NCBI GenBank assembly: GCA_020849725.1
Contig: JADLAZ010000100.1
Location: 1 to 7,994, forward strand
Direction of reading: 5' to 3'
From: Chloroflexota bacterium
GTDB taxonomy: Bacteria; Chloroflexota; Chloroflexia; Thermomicrobiales; JADLAZ01
Length of the DNA stretch: 7,994 bases
The notes under the pieces were generated by a model. The model did no database searches. It was given only the letters and a program-made list of their open reading frames with translations, and was not told the DNA's origin. Each line of letters starts with the position of its first letter. Position 1 is the first letter of the stretch. Position numbers and translations under genes: made by a program. Shown here one piece after another: positions 1-6,382 of the stretch.

Positions 1-1
1 G

Positions 2-37
2 CTGGTCAATCACCGCCGCCGGCAGCGGGCGGTGTAG
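2..37 (+). CDS. Possible C-terminal tail of an upstream gene (partial)
   Basis: Read from base 2, the first bases encode LVNHRRRQRAV and then a TAG stop at 35-37. A short basic tail like this is a common way for a bacterial protein to end, and the DNA after it looks non-coding. Only 11 codons are visible, so the product cannot be named and the reading could be chance. A 7-bp inverted repeat (CACCGCC at 11-17, GGCGGTG at 28-34) overlaps these codons. Confidence 0.3.
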   Translation: MVNHRRRQRAV

Positions 38-82
38 GAGCCAGGCGCACGATGGCGAGCGCACGCCCCGCGACGGGTCAAG

Positions 83-112
83 TTGCACTCCTGGCCCCCT
101 CTCCCTTATTAC
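83..112 (+). promoter_or_regulatory. Weak candidate promoter before the PIG-L gene
   Basis: TTGCAC (83-88), an 18-base spacer and TATTAC (107-112) resemble a sigma-70-type -35/-10 pair, matching the consensus at 3 of 6 and 4 of 6 positions. The box lies in a locally less GC-rich stretch (about 103-140) between the putative end of the upstream gene and the preferred PIG-L start at 196. It supports reading this stretch as intergenic rather than as an N-terminal extension. Confidence 0.3.
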
Positions 113-195
113 GAGCGAACTCTACTGTCGACAGACAGGCACGGGAAGCGGCGGCGGCCGGTTCGCCCCTCACCGCAACCGCAGCGAGGGTTGGC

Positions 196-1005
196 ATGGC
201 GCAGCGCCGTCTGATGTGCATTCTGGCTCACCCCGACGATGAGTCGATGGGGCTGGGCGCGACGCTGGCGCGCTATGCCGCCGAAGGCGTGACGATCTCG
301 CTGGTCACGGCGACACGCGGCGAGCGCGGCTGGCAGGGGCCGCCTGCCGACAACCCTGGTCTGGCGACGCTCGGCCACGTGCGCGAGACTGAGCTGCGCG
401 CCGCCGCTCGCGTCCTGGGTCTAGACGAGGTCCACATCCTCGACCACATCGACGGCGATCTGGACCAGGCCGTCCCCACGGTGGCCCTGCCGCCGATCGT
501 TGGCGCGGTGCGGCGCGCCCGGCCGCAGGTGGTCGTCACCTTCGGTCCCGACGGCGCCTATGGCCATCCCGACCATATCGCGATTTCGCAGTTGGCGAGC
601 GCGGCTGTCGTCGCGGCGGCCGATCCGACCTACGCCGACCCGGGCCACCAGCCGCCCCATCGCGTGGCCAAGCTCTACTACGTCGTCGATTCCGAAGCCT
701 TTGTCGCGCGCATCACACGCCTGCTCGGCGGCCCACTGACGATGGCGATCGACGGCGTCGAGCGTGGCCTGGTCGCCTGGCCCGACTGGGCGATCACGAC
801 GCGCATCGACGCCATCACTCACTGGCGAACGGCCTGGCAAGCGGTGCAGTGCCACCGCTCGCAACTAGCCACGCTCGGGCCGCTGGTCGATGCCCCCGAC
901 GAGGTCCACCAGGCAATCTGGGGAATAGGAACGTTCTATCGAGTGTTCAGCCTGGTCAACGGCGGCCGCGCGCTGGAGCACGACCTGTTCGCGGGCCTGC
1001 CGTAA
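196..1005 (+). CDS. PIG-L/LmbE family zinc-dependent deacetylase
   Basis: This is a 269-residue member of the PIG-L (LmbE) fold, the family of N-acetylglucosaminyl deacetylases such as MshB and BshB that remove an acetyl group from an amino-sugar using one metal ion. The N-terminal motif AHPDDE is at residues 11-16, with His12 and Asp15 as predicted metal ligands and Asp14 as predicted general base. The second signature, GHPDH at 123-127, supplies the third ligand, His127. The C-terminal part ends with the family-typical Trp/His/Arg-rich helix containing CHRSQ (219-223). Start choice: the frame stays open to an ATG at 52, but those 48 extra residues are Ala-rich and unlike the family. ATG 196 sits directly before the conserved first strand and has GAGGG five bases upstream. 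The substrate is not determined; cytoplasmic amino-sugar or sugar-conjugate deacetylation is the family expectation. The aminotransferase 85 bases downstream could be co-transcribed. Confidence 0.88.
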   Translation: MAQRRLMCILAHPDDESMGLGATLARYAAEGVTISLVTATRGERGWQGPPADNPGLATLGHVRETELRAAARVLGLDEVHILDHIDGDLDQAVPTVALPPIVGAVRRARPQVVVTFGPDGAYGHPDHIAISQLASAAVVAAADPTYADPGHQPPHRVAKLYYVVDSEAFVARITRLLGGPLTMAIDGVERGLVAWPDWAITTRIDAITHWRTAWQAVQCHRSQLATLGPLVDAPDEVHQAIWGIGTFYRVFSLVNGGRALEHDLFAGLP

Positions 1006-1078
1006 GCCGTCAATCGTCAGCGGACCCGTAGACCCGTCGGGGCAGCCCCCTGTGGCCACCCCGAACACCTCCAGCCCC

Positions 1079-1084
1079 AGGAGG
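1079..1084 (+). promoter_or_regulatory. Strong ribosome binding site deciding the aminotransferase start
   Basis: AGGAGG, a perfect Shine-Dalgarno core, ends six bases before ATG 1091. This favours ATG 1091 over the in-frame GTG at 1052, which has no comparable site and would add 13 residues rich in Pro, Ser, Thr and Arg. Confidence 0.85.
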
Positions 1085-1090
1085 ACAACG

Positions 1091-2290
1091 ATGACCATGC
1101 CACTGATAGGTCGGCAGATCCAGGAGCTCATGGGCGCGTCGGCGTCGTTCTTAGCCTTCTTCACCGAGTCGCCCTACGCGCAGCGACGCCATGAGGCCGG
1201 TGTAGCCGACTTCGCGCTCGGCAACCCACACGACATGCCGCTGCCCGAGTTCGTGACCGCCGTGCGACAGGCGATCGATCCGCGCGACAAGGACTGGTTC
1301 GCCTACAAGAACAGCGAGCCGGCGGCGCGGGCCACGGTCGCGGCGGCGCTGCGCGAGTGGCGCGGCGTCGCCTACGCCGAGGACGACATTCACCTGACGA
1401 ACGGCGCGTTCGCCGCGCTCAGCGTCGCGCTGCGCGTCGTCGTCGACGCCGGCGACGAGGTCATCTTCGTCAGTCCACCGTGGTTCTTCTACGAGGCGCT
1501 GATATCGACGCTCGGTGCGCGGGCGGTGCGCGTGCGCGTGCGGCCCGACGACTTCGATCTGGACCTGGCCGCCATCGAGGCGGCGATCACGCCGCGCACG
1601 CGCGCCATCATCGTCAACTCACCGAACAATCCGACCGGGGTCATCTATCCGCCGGCGACGCTGGCGGCGCTGGCCGACCTGCTGACGCGCGCGTCGGCCG
1701 CCAACGGCCGGCCGATCTGGTTGCTGTCGGACGAGGCCTACAGTCGGATCGTGTTCGACGACCGGCCGTATCACAGCCCGACGACCTTCTATCCCTACTC
1801 GTTCCTGATCTACACCTATGGCAAGACGCTGCTGACGCCGGGCCAGCGCATCGGCTATCTGGCGCTACCGCCGGAACTGCCGGCCGGCGAGCGCGCGGCC
1901 CTGGGGACGGCGATCCTGATGGCACAGGCGGTGACGGGCTACGCCTGGCCCAACGCGCTGCTGCAGCACGCGCTGCCGGACCTGGAGCGGCTGTCGATCG
2001 ACATCGACCGCTTGCAGCGCAAGCGCGACCGCATGGTGACGGCACTGCGCGGATACGGGTATGACGTCCACAGCCCACAAGCCACGTTCTACCTGCTGCC
2101 GCGCTCGCCACTGGCCGACGACGTCGCCTTCTCGGCGCGCCTGGCCGAGCACGACGTGTTCGTGTTGCCGGGCGCTGTCTGCGAAGCACCGGGCTATGTC
2201 CGCATCTCGCTGACGGCCAGTGAGGCCATGATCGAGCGGGCGCTGCCGGTCTTCGCCGCCACGGTCGCACCGATCGGCGCGCACCGGTAG
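1091..2290 (+). CDS. Pyridoxal-phosphate aminotransferase, class I/II
   Basis: A 399-residue fold-type I PLP enzyme of the aspartate-aminotransferase superfamily; it should transfer an amino group between an amino acid and a 2-oxo acid in the cytoplasm. Recognisable residues, numbered from ATG 1091, are as follows. SPNNPTG is at 177-183 with the cofactor-contacting Asn180. SDEAY is at 213-217, with Asp214 pairing the pyridine nitrogen and Tyr217 contacting its hydroxyl. TYGKT is at 242-246 with Schiff-base Lys245. GQRIGY is at 251-256 with phosphate-binding Arg253. YVRIS is at 369-373 with the substrate-carboxylate Arg371. The lysine motif is slightly unusual: the common S-x-S-K is T-Y-G-K here. 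Length is typical and the gene looks intact. Amino-acid specificity cannot be read from these motifs. Its last 97 bp overlap the 3' end of the convergent methyltransferase gene. Confidence 0.92.
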   Translation: MTMPLIGRQIQELMGASASFLAFFTESPYAQRRHEAGVADFALGNPHDMPLPEFVTAVRQAIDPRDKDWFAYKNSEPAARATVAAALREWRGVAYAEDDIHLTNGAFAALSVALRVVVDAGDEVIFVSPPWFFYEALISTLGARAVRVRVRPDDFDLDLAAIEAAITPRTRAIIVNSPNNPTGVIYPPATLAALADLLTRASAANGRPIWLLSDEAYSRIVFDDRPYHSPTTFYPYSFLIYTYGKTLLTPGQRIGYLALPPELPAGERAALGTAILMAQAVTGYAWPNALLQHALPDLERLSIDIDRLQRKRDRMVTALRGYGYDVHSPQATFYLLPRSPLADDVAFSARLAEHDVFVLPGAVCEAPGYVRISLTASEAMIERALPVFAATVAPIGAHR

Positions 2291-4146
2291 CCGGGAGCGT
2301 GGCCGGCGCCGCGCTGTCGGCGCTCCCCGACCAGTCGGGCGAGTGCGCCGCGCACGTTCGTCGCCAGCGCGGCGCGCTCGCCGTCATCGGCGATGCCGAG
2401 CAGCGCCAGCACGCGGTCGTCGAGTGCGCCGCGCGCGTCACTGGCGCCCGGCCCGGCCAGCGGCGCCCAGTCGGTCGCACTGGCGACGGCTCGCAGCGCC
2501 TCGGCCAGCGCCGCCCGCGAGTGCGGGTCGGCAGCGCGGAGGTCCGGTACGGGCACGGCCGCCGCCTGGCTCACCGCGTACTGCAGCGCGCCGTCGCCCA
2601 GGCTGCCGCGCCCACAGACTTCCATCACCAGCGCGCCGAGGCTGCTGTTGAGTACGGCCGCCAGCGCGGGCGCGAGCGCCGGCTCGGGCAGCAGCCCGTA
2701 GAAGGTCTGGTTCTCGACCGCTCCCTCGGGGTTAAGCCAGACGGCGTGCCGGGCGTGGATGAAGCGCGGCCACAGCAGCGGCGCCGGCGGCAGGACCGGT
2801 AGCGCGTACCAGGGCCGGCGCGTGGCACAGGTCGGCCGGTGATCGAGCCCGGCCGCGATACCGGCGGTGACGTAGCGGCGCGCGCCGGGCGGCAGCGCCG
2901 CCGGGGTCACCGCCGGCAGCAGCAGCACGTGCCAGGGCAGGGCCGCCAGCGCGATCGTCAGTCCAGTCAACTGGCGTGGCGATCGCACCACCGGCCGCAG
3001 ACACTCCGGCTCGATCTCCCAGGCGGCGGCAGTGGCAGCCGACAGATAGAAGAAGCCATCGGCGCCAGTCTTGAGTGGGTAGCGCACGCGCGCCAGCCCG
3101 CCCAGCGACGTCCACCGGTCAGCGGTGCGGGCGAGCAGCGCCGTCAGGCAGGCCGGCGCGCGCAGCCAGGCCGACCACGACAGGAGGCGAGTGGTGTCCG
3201 CGGGAGCAGCCGGGAGTCGGCGGGTGGGCGGCGGCACAGCTCGCCGGCCGCCCGCCCCCGGTCGCGCCCCTGCCCCCAACCGCACCGGCGCGATGAGCCG
3301 CGCCTGCCAGGTGGCCGTCTCCTCATCGGTGGCAAGCGCATCGAGGCGGGCGACCAGGCCAGCCACCGCCACCGAGCGGTCGGGACCAGGCACGCCCAGC
3401 ACGTCCGTCAACCGCCTACGCAAGCGAACCAACCGCACCGGCGCGCCAGTCGTCACGCCCGGACCACAGCGGCGAGCCAGCACCAGCACGGCGTGGACGC
3501 CAACCTCCGGAAACCAACGCTCGCCAGCCGGCTCGACGATGGCGTCCAGCGCGAAGTGGTCGAGTAGGAAGCGGCGCACGGCCGCGCCGTAGTCAGCCTC
3601 CAACCAGCTGGCCGGCGTAACGACCGCCGCGCGCTCGCCGGGGGCCAGCCACGCCGCCAGCGCCGGCCAGAAGTAGGCGTGCAGATCGGCGCGGCCATCG
3701 AGACCGCCGCGCGCAGCCATGGCCCAGCGGGCGGCGCCGTCACCGGCCAGCCGCTCGTGACGCACGAAGGGCGGGTTGGCGACGACGGCCAGCGTCGCGG
3801 CGGGCGGCGCGGGCGGCAACGCCAGAAAGTCGGCGTCGATGATGCGGGCGCCGGTGGCCGCCAGCGCCCGCCGGGCCAGCGCCGCGAGCTGGGGATCAGC
3901 CTCCACGCCGAGCAACGCCGGTAGCGCGCCACTGCGATCGGCGCGCCAGGCAGCGGTGCGCGCCAGCAGCCCACCCGCGCCACAGGCCGGGTCGAGCACG
4001 ACGGCCGCCTCGTCGCGCACGGCCCAGCCGGCCATCAGGTCGGCCAGTGCGGTCGGCGTCGGCACCTGCCCACCCGCATGCACAGCCGTGGCGAGTGAGC
4101 GGTCGCCAGTCGGCTGGCCACTGCTATAATCCTGTGTCGGGGCCAT
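2194..4146 (-). CDS. Solitary N6-adenine DNA methyltransferase (Eco57I/TaqI-like)
   Basis: This 650-residue protein fits a class I SAM-dependent DNA N6-adenine methyltransferase of the gamma arrangement. The SAM-binding motif I, DPACGAGG, is at 52-59, and the catalytic motif IV, NPPF, is at 124-127. VTPASWL (176-182) resembles a later conserved segment. A Gly/Ala/Pro/Arg linker at about 290-318 separates the catalytic half from a C-terminal target-recognition-like half. That half has a KTGADGFFYL segment (359-368), RRPWYALP (443-450), ENQTFYGLLPEP (478-489) and LNSSLGALVMEVCGRG (499-514), all recalling Eco57I/TaqI-type enzymes. No nuclease domain and no adjacent restriction gene are seen, so it may be a solitary methylase. 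The ATG at 4146 lacks a clear ribosome site. An in-frame GTG at 4083-4081 would begin just before the conserved GQVPTP (26-31) and is a real alternative. The last 31 residues are antisense to the aminotransferase and may be non-conserved read-through. Confidence 0.87.
   Translation of the reverse strand: MAPTQDYSSGQPTGDRSLATAVHAGGQVPTPTALADLMAGWAVRDEAAVVLDPACGAGGLLARTAAWRADRSGALPALLGVEADPQLAALARRALAATGARIIDADFLALPPAPPAATLAVVANPPFVRHERLAGDGAARWAMAARGGLDGRADLHAYFWPALAAWLAPGERAAVVTPASWLEADYGAAVRRFLLDHFALDAIVEPAGERWFPEVGVHAVLVLARRCGPGVTTGAPVRLVRLRRRLTDVLGVPGPDRSVAVAGLVARLDALATDEETATWQARLIAPVRLGAGARPGAGGRRAVPPPTRRLPAAPADTTRLLSWSAWLRAPACLTALLARTADRWTSLGGLARVRYPLKTGADGFFYLSAATAAAWEIEPECLRPVVRSPRQLTGLTIALAALPWHVLLLPAVTPAALPPGARRYVTAGIAAGLDHRPTCATRRPWYALPVLPPAPLLWPRFIHARHAVWLNPEGAVENQTFYGLLPEPALAPALAAVLNSSLGALVMEVCGRGSLGDGALQYAVSQAAAVPVPDLRAADPHSRAALAEALRAVASATDWAPLAGPGASDARGALDDRVLALLGIADDGERAALATNVRGALARLVGERRQRGAGHAPGYRCAPIGATVAAKTGSARSIMASLAVSEMRT
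3251..3277 (-). other. G-quadruplex motif in the methyltransferase linker
   Basis: On the minus (coding) strand four guanine runs of 5, 4, 5 and 3 bases are separated by loops of 2, 7 and 1 bases, which fits the standard G3+/N1-7 pattern. On the + strand it appears as cytosine runs at 3251-3253, 3255-3259, 3267-3270 and 3273-3277. It lies in the codons of the low-complexity Gly/Arg/Pro linker, so codon composition alone could produce it. Confidence 0.4.
4103..4130 (+). promoter_or_regulatory. Extended -10 promoter for the microprotein and sugar reductase
   Basis: TATAAT at 4125-4130 is a perfect -10 hexamer and is preceded by TG one base upstream (TGC at 4122-4124), giving a full extended -10 element. 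A modest -35 match, TCGCCA (4103-4108, 4 of 6 positions), lies 16 bases upstream. Transcription would begin near 4137, leaving a leader of about 57 bases before the GTG at 4194. The element lies within the first ten codons of the oppositely oriented methyltransferase if that gene starts at 4146. Such an AT-rich element stands out in this GC-rich DNA. Confidence 0.65.
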
Positions 4147-4148
4147 CG

Positions 4149-4178
4149 CCCTGCCCCCTGTCCTCGCCCCCGCTGCCC
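4149..4178 (-). other. Guanine-run cluster in the shared leader
   Basis: The minus strand carries four guanine runs (3, 5, 5 and 3 bases; cytosine runs on the + strand at 4176-4178, 4167-4171, 4154-4158 and 4149-4151) with loops of 4, 8 and 2 bases. One loop is just longer than the usual quadruplex limit. It makes the + strand leader pyrimidine-rich and lies just upstream of the methyltransferase ATG. Confidence 0.3.
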
Positions 4179-4193
4179 GCCGAGGAGACGCGC

Positions 4194-4292
4194 GTGTCGC
4201 TGGCCGTGATCGGGTTCCTGGTACTGGTCACCATGATCGTGCTGGCGGCGCTGGCGGCCATTTTCATGACGCGCTGGACGCTGCACAAGTAG
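4194..4292 (+). CDS. 32-residue single-span membrane microprotein
   Basis: A GTG at 4194 opens a 32-codon frame ending in TAG at 4290-4292. GAGGAG (4182-4187) lies six bases upstream, an excellent ribosome site. After a short start, residues 3-25 (LAVIGFLVLVT... to ...AAIF) form one uninterrupted hydrophobic segment with no charged residue. The end, MTRWTLHK, is basic and aromatic, as expected for an interface-anchored cytoplasmic tail under the positive-inside rule, so the N-terminus is probably outside. The same frame is open farther upstream to 4047, but that part crosses the promoter and is not hydrophobic. It lies 18 bases before the sugar-nucleotide reductase and probably shares its transcript. 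I do not recognise a family; a partner or regulator role for membrane-linked sugar metabolism would be a guess. That the ORF is translated is well supported by its ribosome site, promoter and composition. Confidence 0.65.
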   Translation: MSLAVIGFLVLVTMIVLAALAAIFMTRWTLHK

Positions 4293-4310
4293 GCGCGACA
4301 CGGAGCCGCC

Positions 4311-5261
4311 ATGCGGGTGCTGGTGACCGGGGCCGGTGGGTTCGCCGGCCTGCATCTCTGCCGGCTACTGGTCGCGACGGGCTGGGCAGTCGACGCCGTC
4401 ACGCGGCGACCCGCGCCGGCGCTGCCGGCGGCCGCGCGCCAGCACCGGCTCGATCTACGTGAGCCGGCGGCGACCGCCGAGCTAGTCGCGACAACCCGTC
4501 CCGACGCGATCGTGCATCTGGCCGGGCAGGCGTCGGTCGCGCGCTCGCTGGCGGCGCCGGCCGAGACGCTGACAGCGAACACATTGCCGCTGCTGCACCT
4601 GCTGGACGGCTGTCGCGCCGCCGGCCTGGACCCGACGATCGTCATCGCCGGCTCGGCCGAGATGTATGGCGACAGCGCCCGCGCCCACGCCCCACTGGCC
4701 GAGACCTGCGCGCCACGCCCGCTCAGCCCCTATGCCGTCAGCAAGATGGCCCAGGAGGCGCTCGGCCAGCAGCACCACCGGCTCTACGGTCAGCGAGTCA
4801 TCGCGCTGCGGCTGTTCAATCACATCGGGCCGGGCCAGCGACCTGGCTTCGCGCTGCCGGACTTCGCCCGCCAGATCGCCCGCATCGAGGCTGGCCACCA
4901 GCCGCCGCGGCTGTTGGTTGGCAACCTGGCTGCCCGCCGCGACTTCCTCGACGTGCGCGATGTCGCCCACGCCTACCTGGCCGCGATCGCTCACGGCCGG
5001 CCGGGCGCGGTCTACAACGTCGGCAGCGGTGAGGCCCGCTCGGTCCGGGCCGTGCTCGATCTGCTGCTGGCGCACGCGCGCGTGCCGATCGCGGTCGAGG
5101 TCGACCCGGCCCGGCTGCGCCCGGTCGATATCCCGCTGCTGCTGGCCGACACGCGCGCCTTCCAGAGCGCGACCGGCTGGCGACCGGTGCGGCCGCTCGA
5201 CCAGACGGCCGCCGACATCCTGACTGACTGGCGGGCGCGCGTCGCCACCGACGAGGTGTGA
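4311..5261 (+). CDS. rmd: NAD(P)-dependent sugar-nucleotide reductase/epimerase, RMD-like
   Basis: A 316-residue extended short-chain dehydrogenase. The dinucleotide-binding TGAGGFAG is at residues 6-13, and the catalytic Tyr141-x-x-x-Lys145 is in SPYAVSK (139-145). Ser115/Glu117 in GSAEMYG (114-120) fit the family active site. The segment FNHIGPGQRPGF (169-180), followed by FARQIARIEAG (185-195), strongly resembles GDP-mannose 4,6-dehydratase and GDP-6-deoxy-4-keto-mannose reductase (RMD). The C-terminal VDPARLRPVDIP (264-275) and ATGWRP (287-292) favour RMD. RMD reduces GDP-4-keto-6-deoxy-D-mannose to GDP-D-rhamnose in the cytoplasm for surface glycans. No dehydratase (gmd) is in the window, so the substrate remains inferred; another NDP-sugar epimerase or 4,6-dehydratase is possible. 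The ATG has GGAG five bases upstream and follows the microprotein by 18 bases. The phosphohexomutase downstream fits the same sugar-nucleotide theme. Confidence 0.85.
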   Translation: MRVLVTGAGGFAGLHLCRLLVATGWAVDAVTRRPAPALPAAARQHRLDLREPAATAELVATTRPDAIVHLAGQASVARSLAAPAETLTANTLPLLHLLDGCRAAGLDPTIVIAGSAEMYGDSARAHAPLAETCAPRPLSPYAVSKMAQEALGQQHHRLYGQRVIALRLFNHIGPGQRPGFALPDFARQIARIEAGHQPPRLLVGNLAARRDFLDVRDVAHAYLAAIAHGRPGAVYNVGSGEARSVRAVLDLLLAHARVPIAVEVDPARLRPVDIPLLLADTRAFQSATGWRPVRPLDQTAADILTDWRARVATDEV

Positions 5262-5343
5262 TGCGGTCCACCGGCCGCCTCGCGTCGGCGACCCCAATGC
5301 GCCACCAGGCTCGCCGGCACGTATGCAGGTCAGATGGCGCGCG

Positions 5344-5392
5344 GCCGGCGCGGTCGAGACTGTAACGCCGGCGCCGTATCGTAGACTGTAGC
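5344..5392 (+). repeat. Imperfect tandem repeat before msrP
   Basis: Two adjacent units, 5344-5366 and 5367-5392, both begin with GCCGGCGC and both end with AGACTGTA plus RC (R = A or G). They differ mainly by a three-base insertion in the middle of the second unit. The repeat covers the candidate msrP promoter and lies 40 bases before the start codon, a position suited to an operator or activator site. No regulator gene is in the window. Confidence 0.5.
5354..5382 (+). promoter_or_regulatory. Candidate msrPQ promoter
   Basis: TCGAGA (5354-5359), a 17-base spacer and TATCGT (5377-5382) each match the sigma-70-type consensus at 4 of 6 positions. The site lies in the 170-base gap between the sugar reductase and msrP and falls within the tandem repeat. 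Transcription would begin around 5389. An alternative -10 is TAGACT at 5382-5387. Confidence 0.35.
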
Positions 5393-5431
5393 AGCAGATA
5401 GAAACGACCGAGCCAGCGTGGGAGCAGCGCC

Positions 5432-6373
<942 letters not shown>

Positions 6374-6382
6374 TGACCCACT

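Noticed and set aside
11..34. 7-bp inverted repeat near the window start as a terminator
   Set aside because: The stem is short with a ten-base loop, lies within the presumed last codons of the upstream gene and has no thymine run; such repeats arise often in GC-rich DNA.
52..195. N-terminal extension of the PIG-L protein from ATG 52
   Set aside because: The 48 residues are Ala-rich and unlike the family. The conserved first strand begins right after ATG 196, which has GAGGG five bases upstream, and the region contains a promoter-like, less GC-rich stretch.
1023..1064. Tandem GACCCGT (1023-1029, 1031-1037) and TCGGGG/CCCCGA pairing in the gap before the aminotransferase as a riboswitch or attenuator
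   Set aside because: The repeat is seven bases, the stem six bases with a 16-base loop, and no known riboswitch core is recognisable.
1357..2064. Long + strand open frame inside the aminotransferase gene
   Set aside because: The product is almost only Arg, Ala, Gly and Asp with no motif, as expected from an out-of-frame reading of GC-rich coding DNA. The aminotransferase frame has all catalytic residues.
2839..3567. Long + strand open frame opposite the methyltransferase
   Set aside because: The translation is low-complexity Arg/Gln/Gly/Ala without a domain. The opposite strand carries methyltransferase motifs throughout.
4047..4193. Upstream extension of the microprotein frame from ATG 4047
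   Set aside because: It would run through the extended -10 promoter and the cytosine-rich leader, is not hydrophobic and lacks a ribosome site. GTG 4194 has a strong one.
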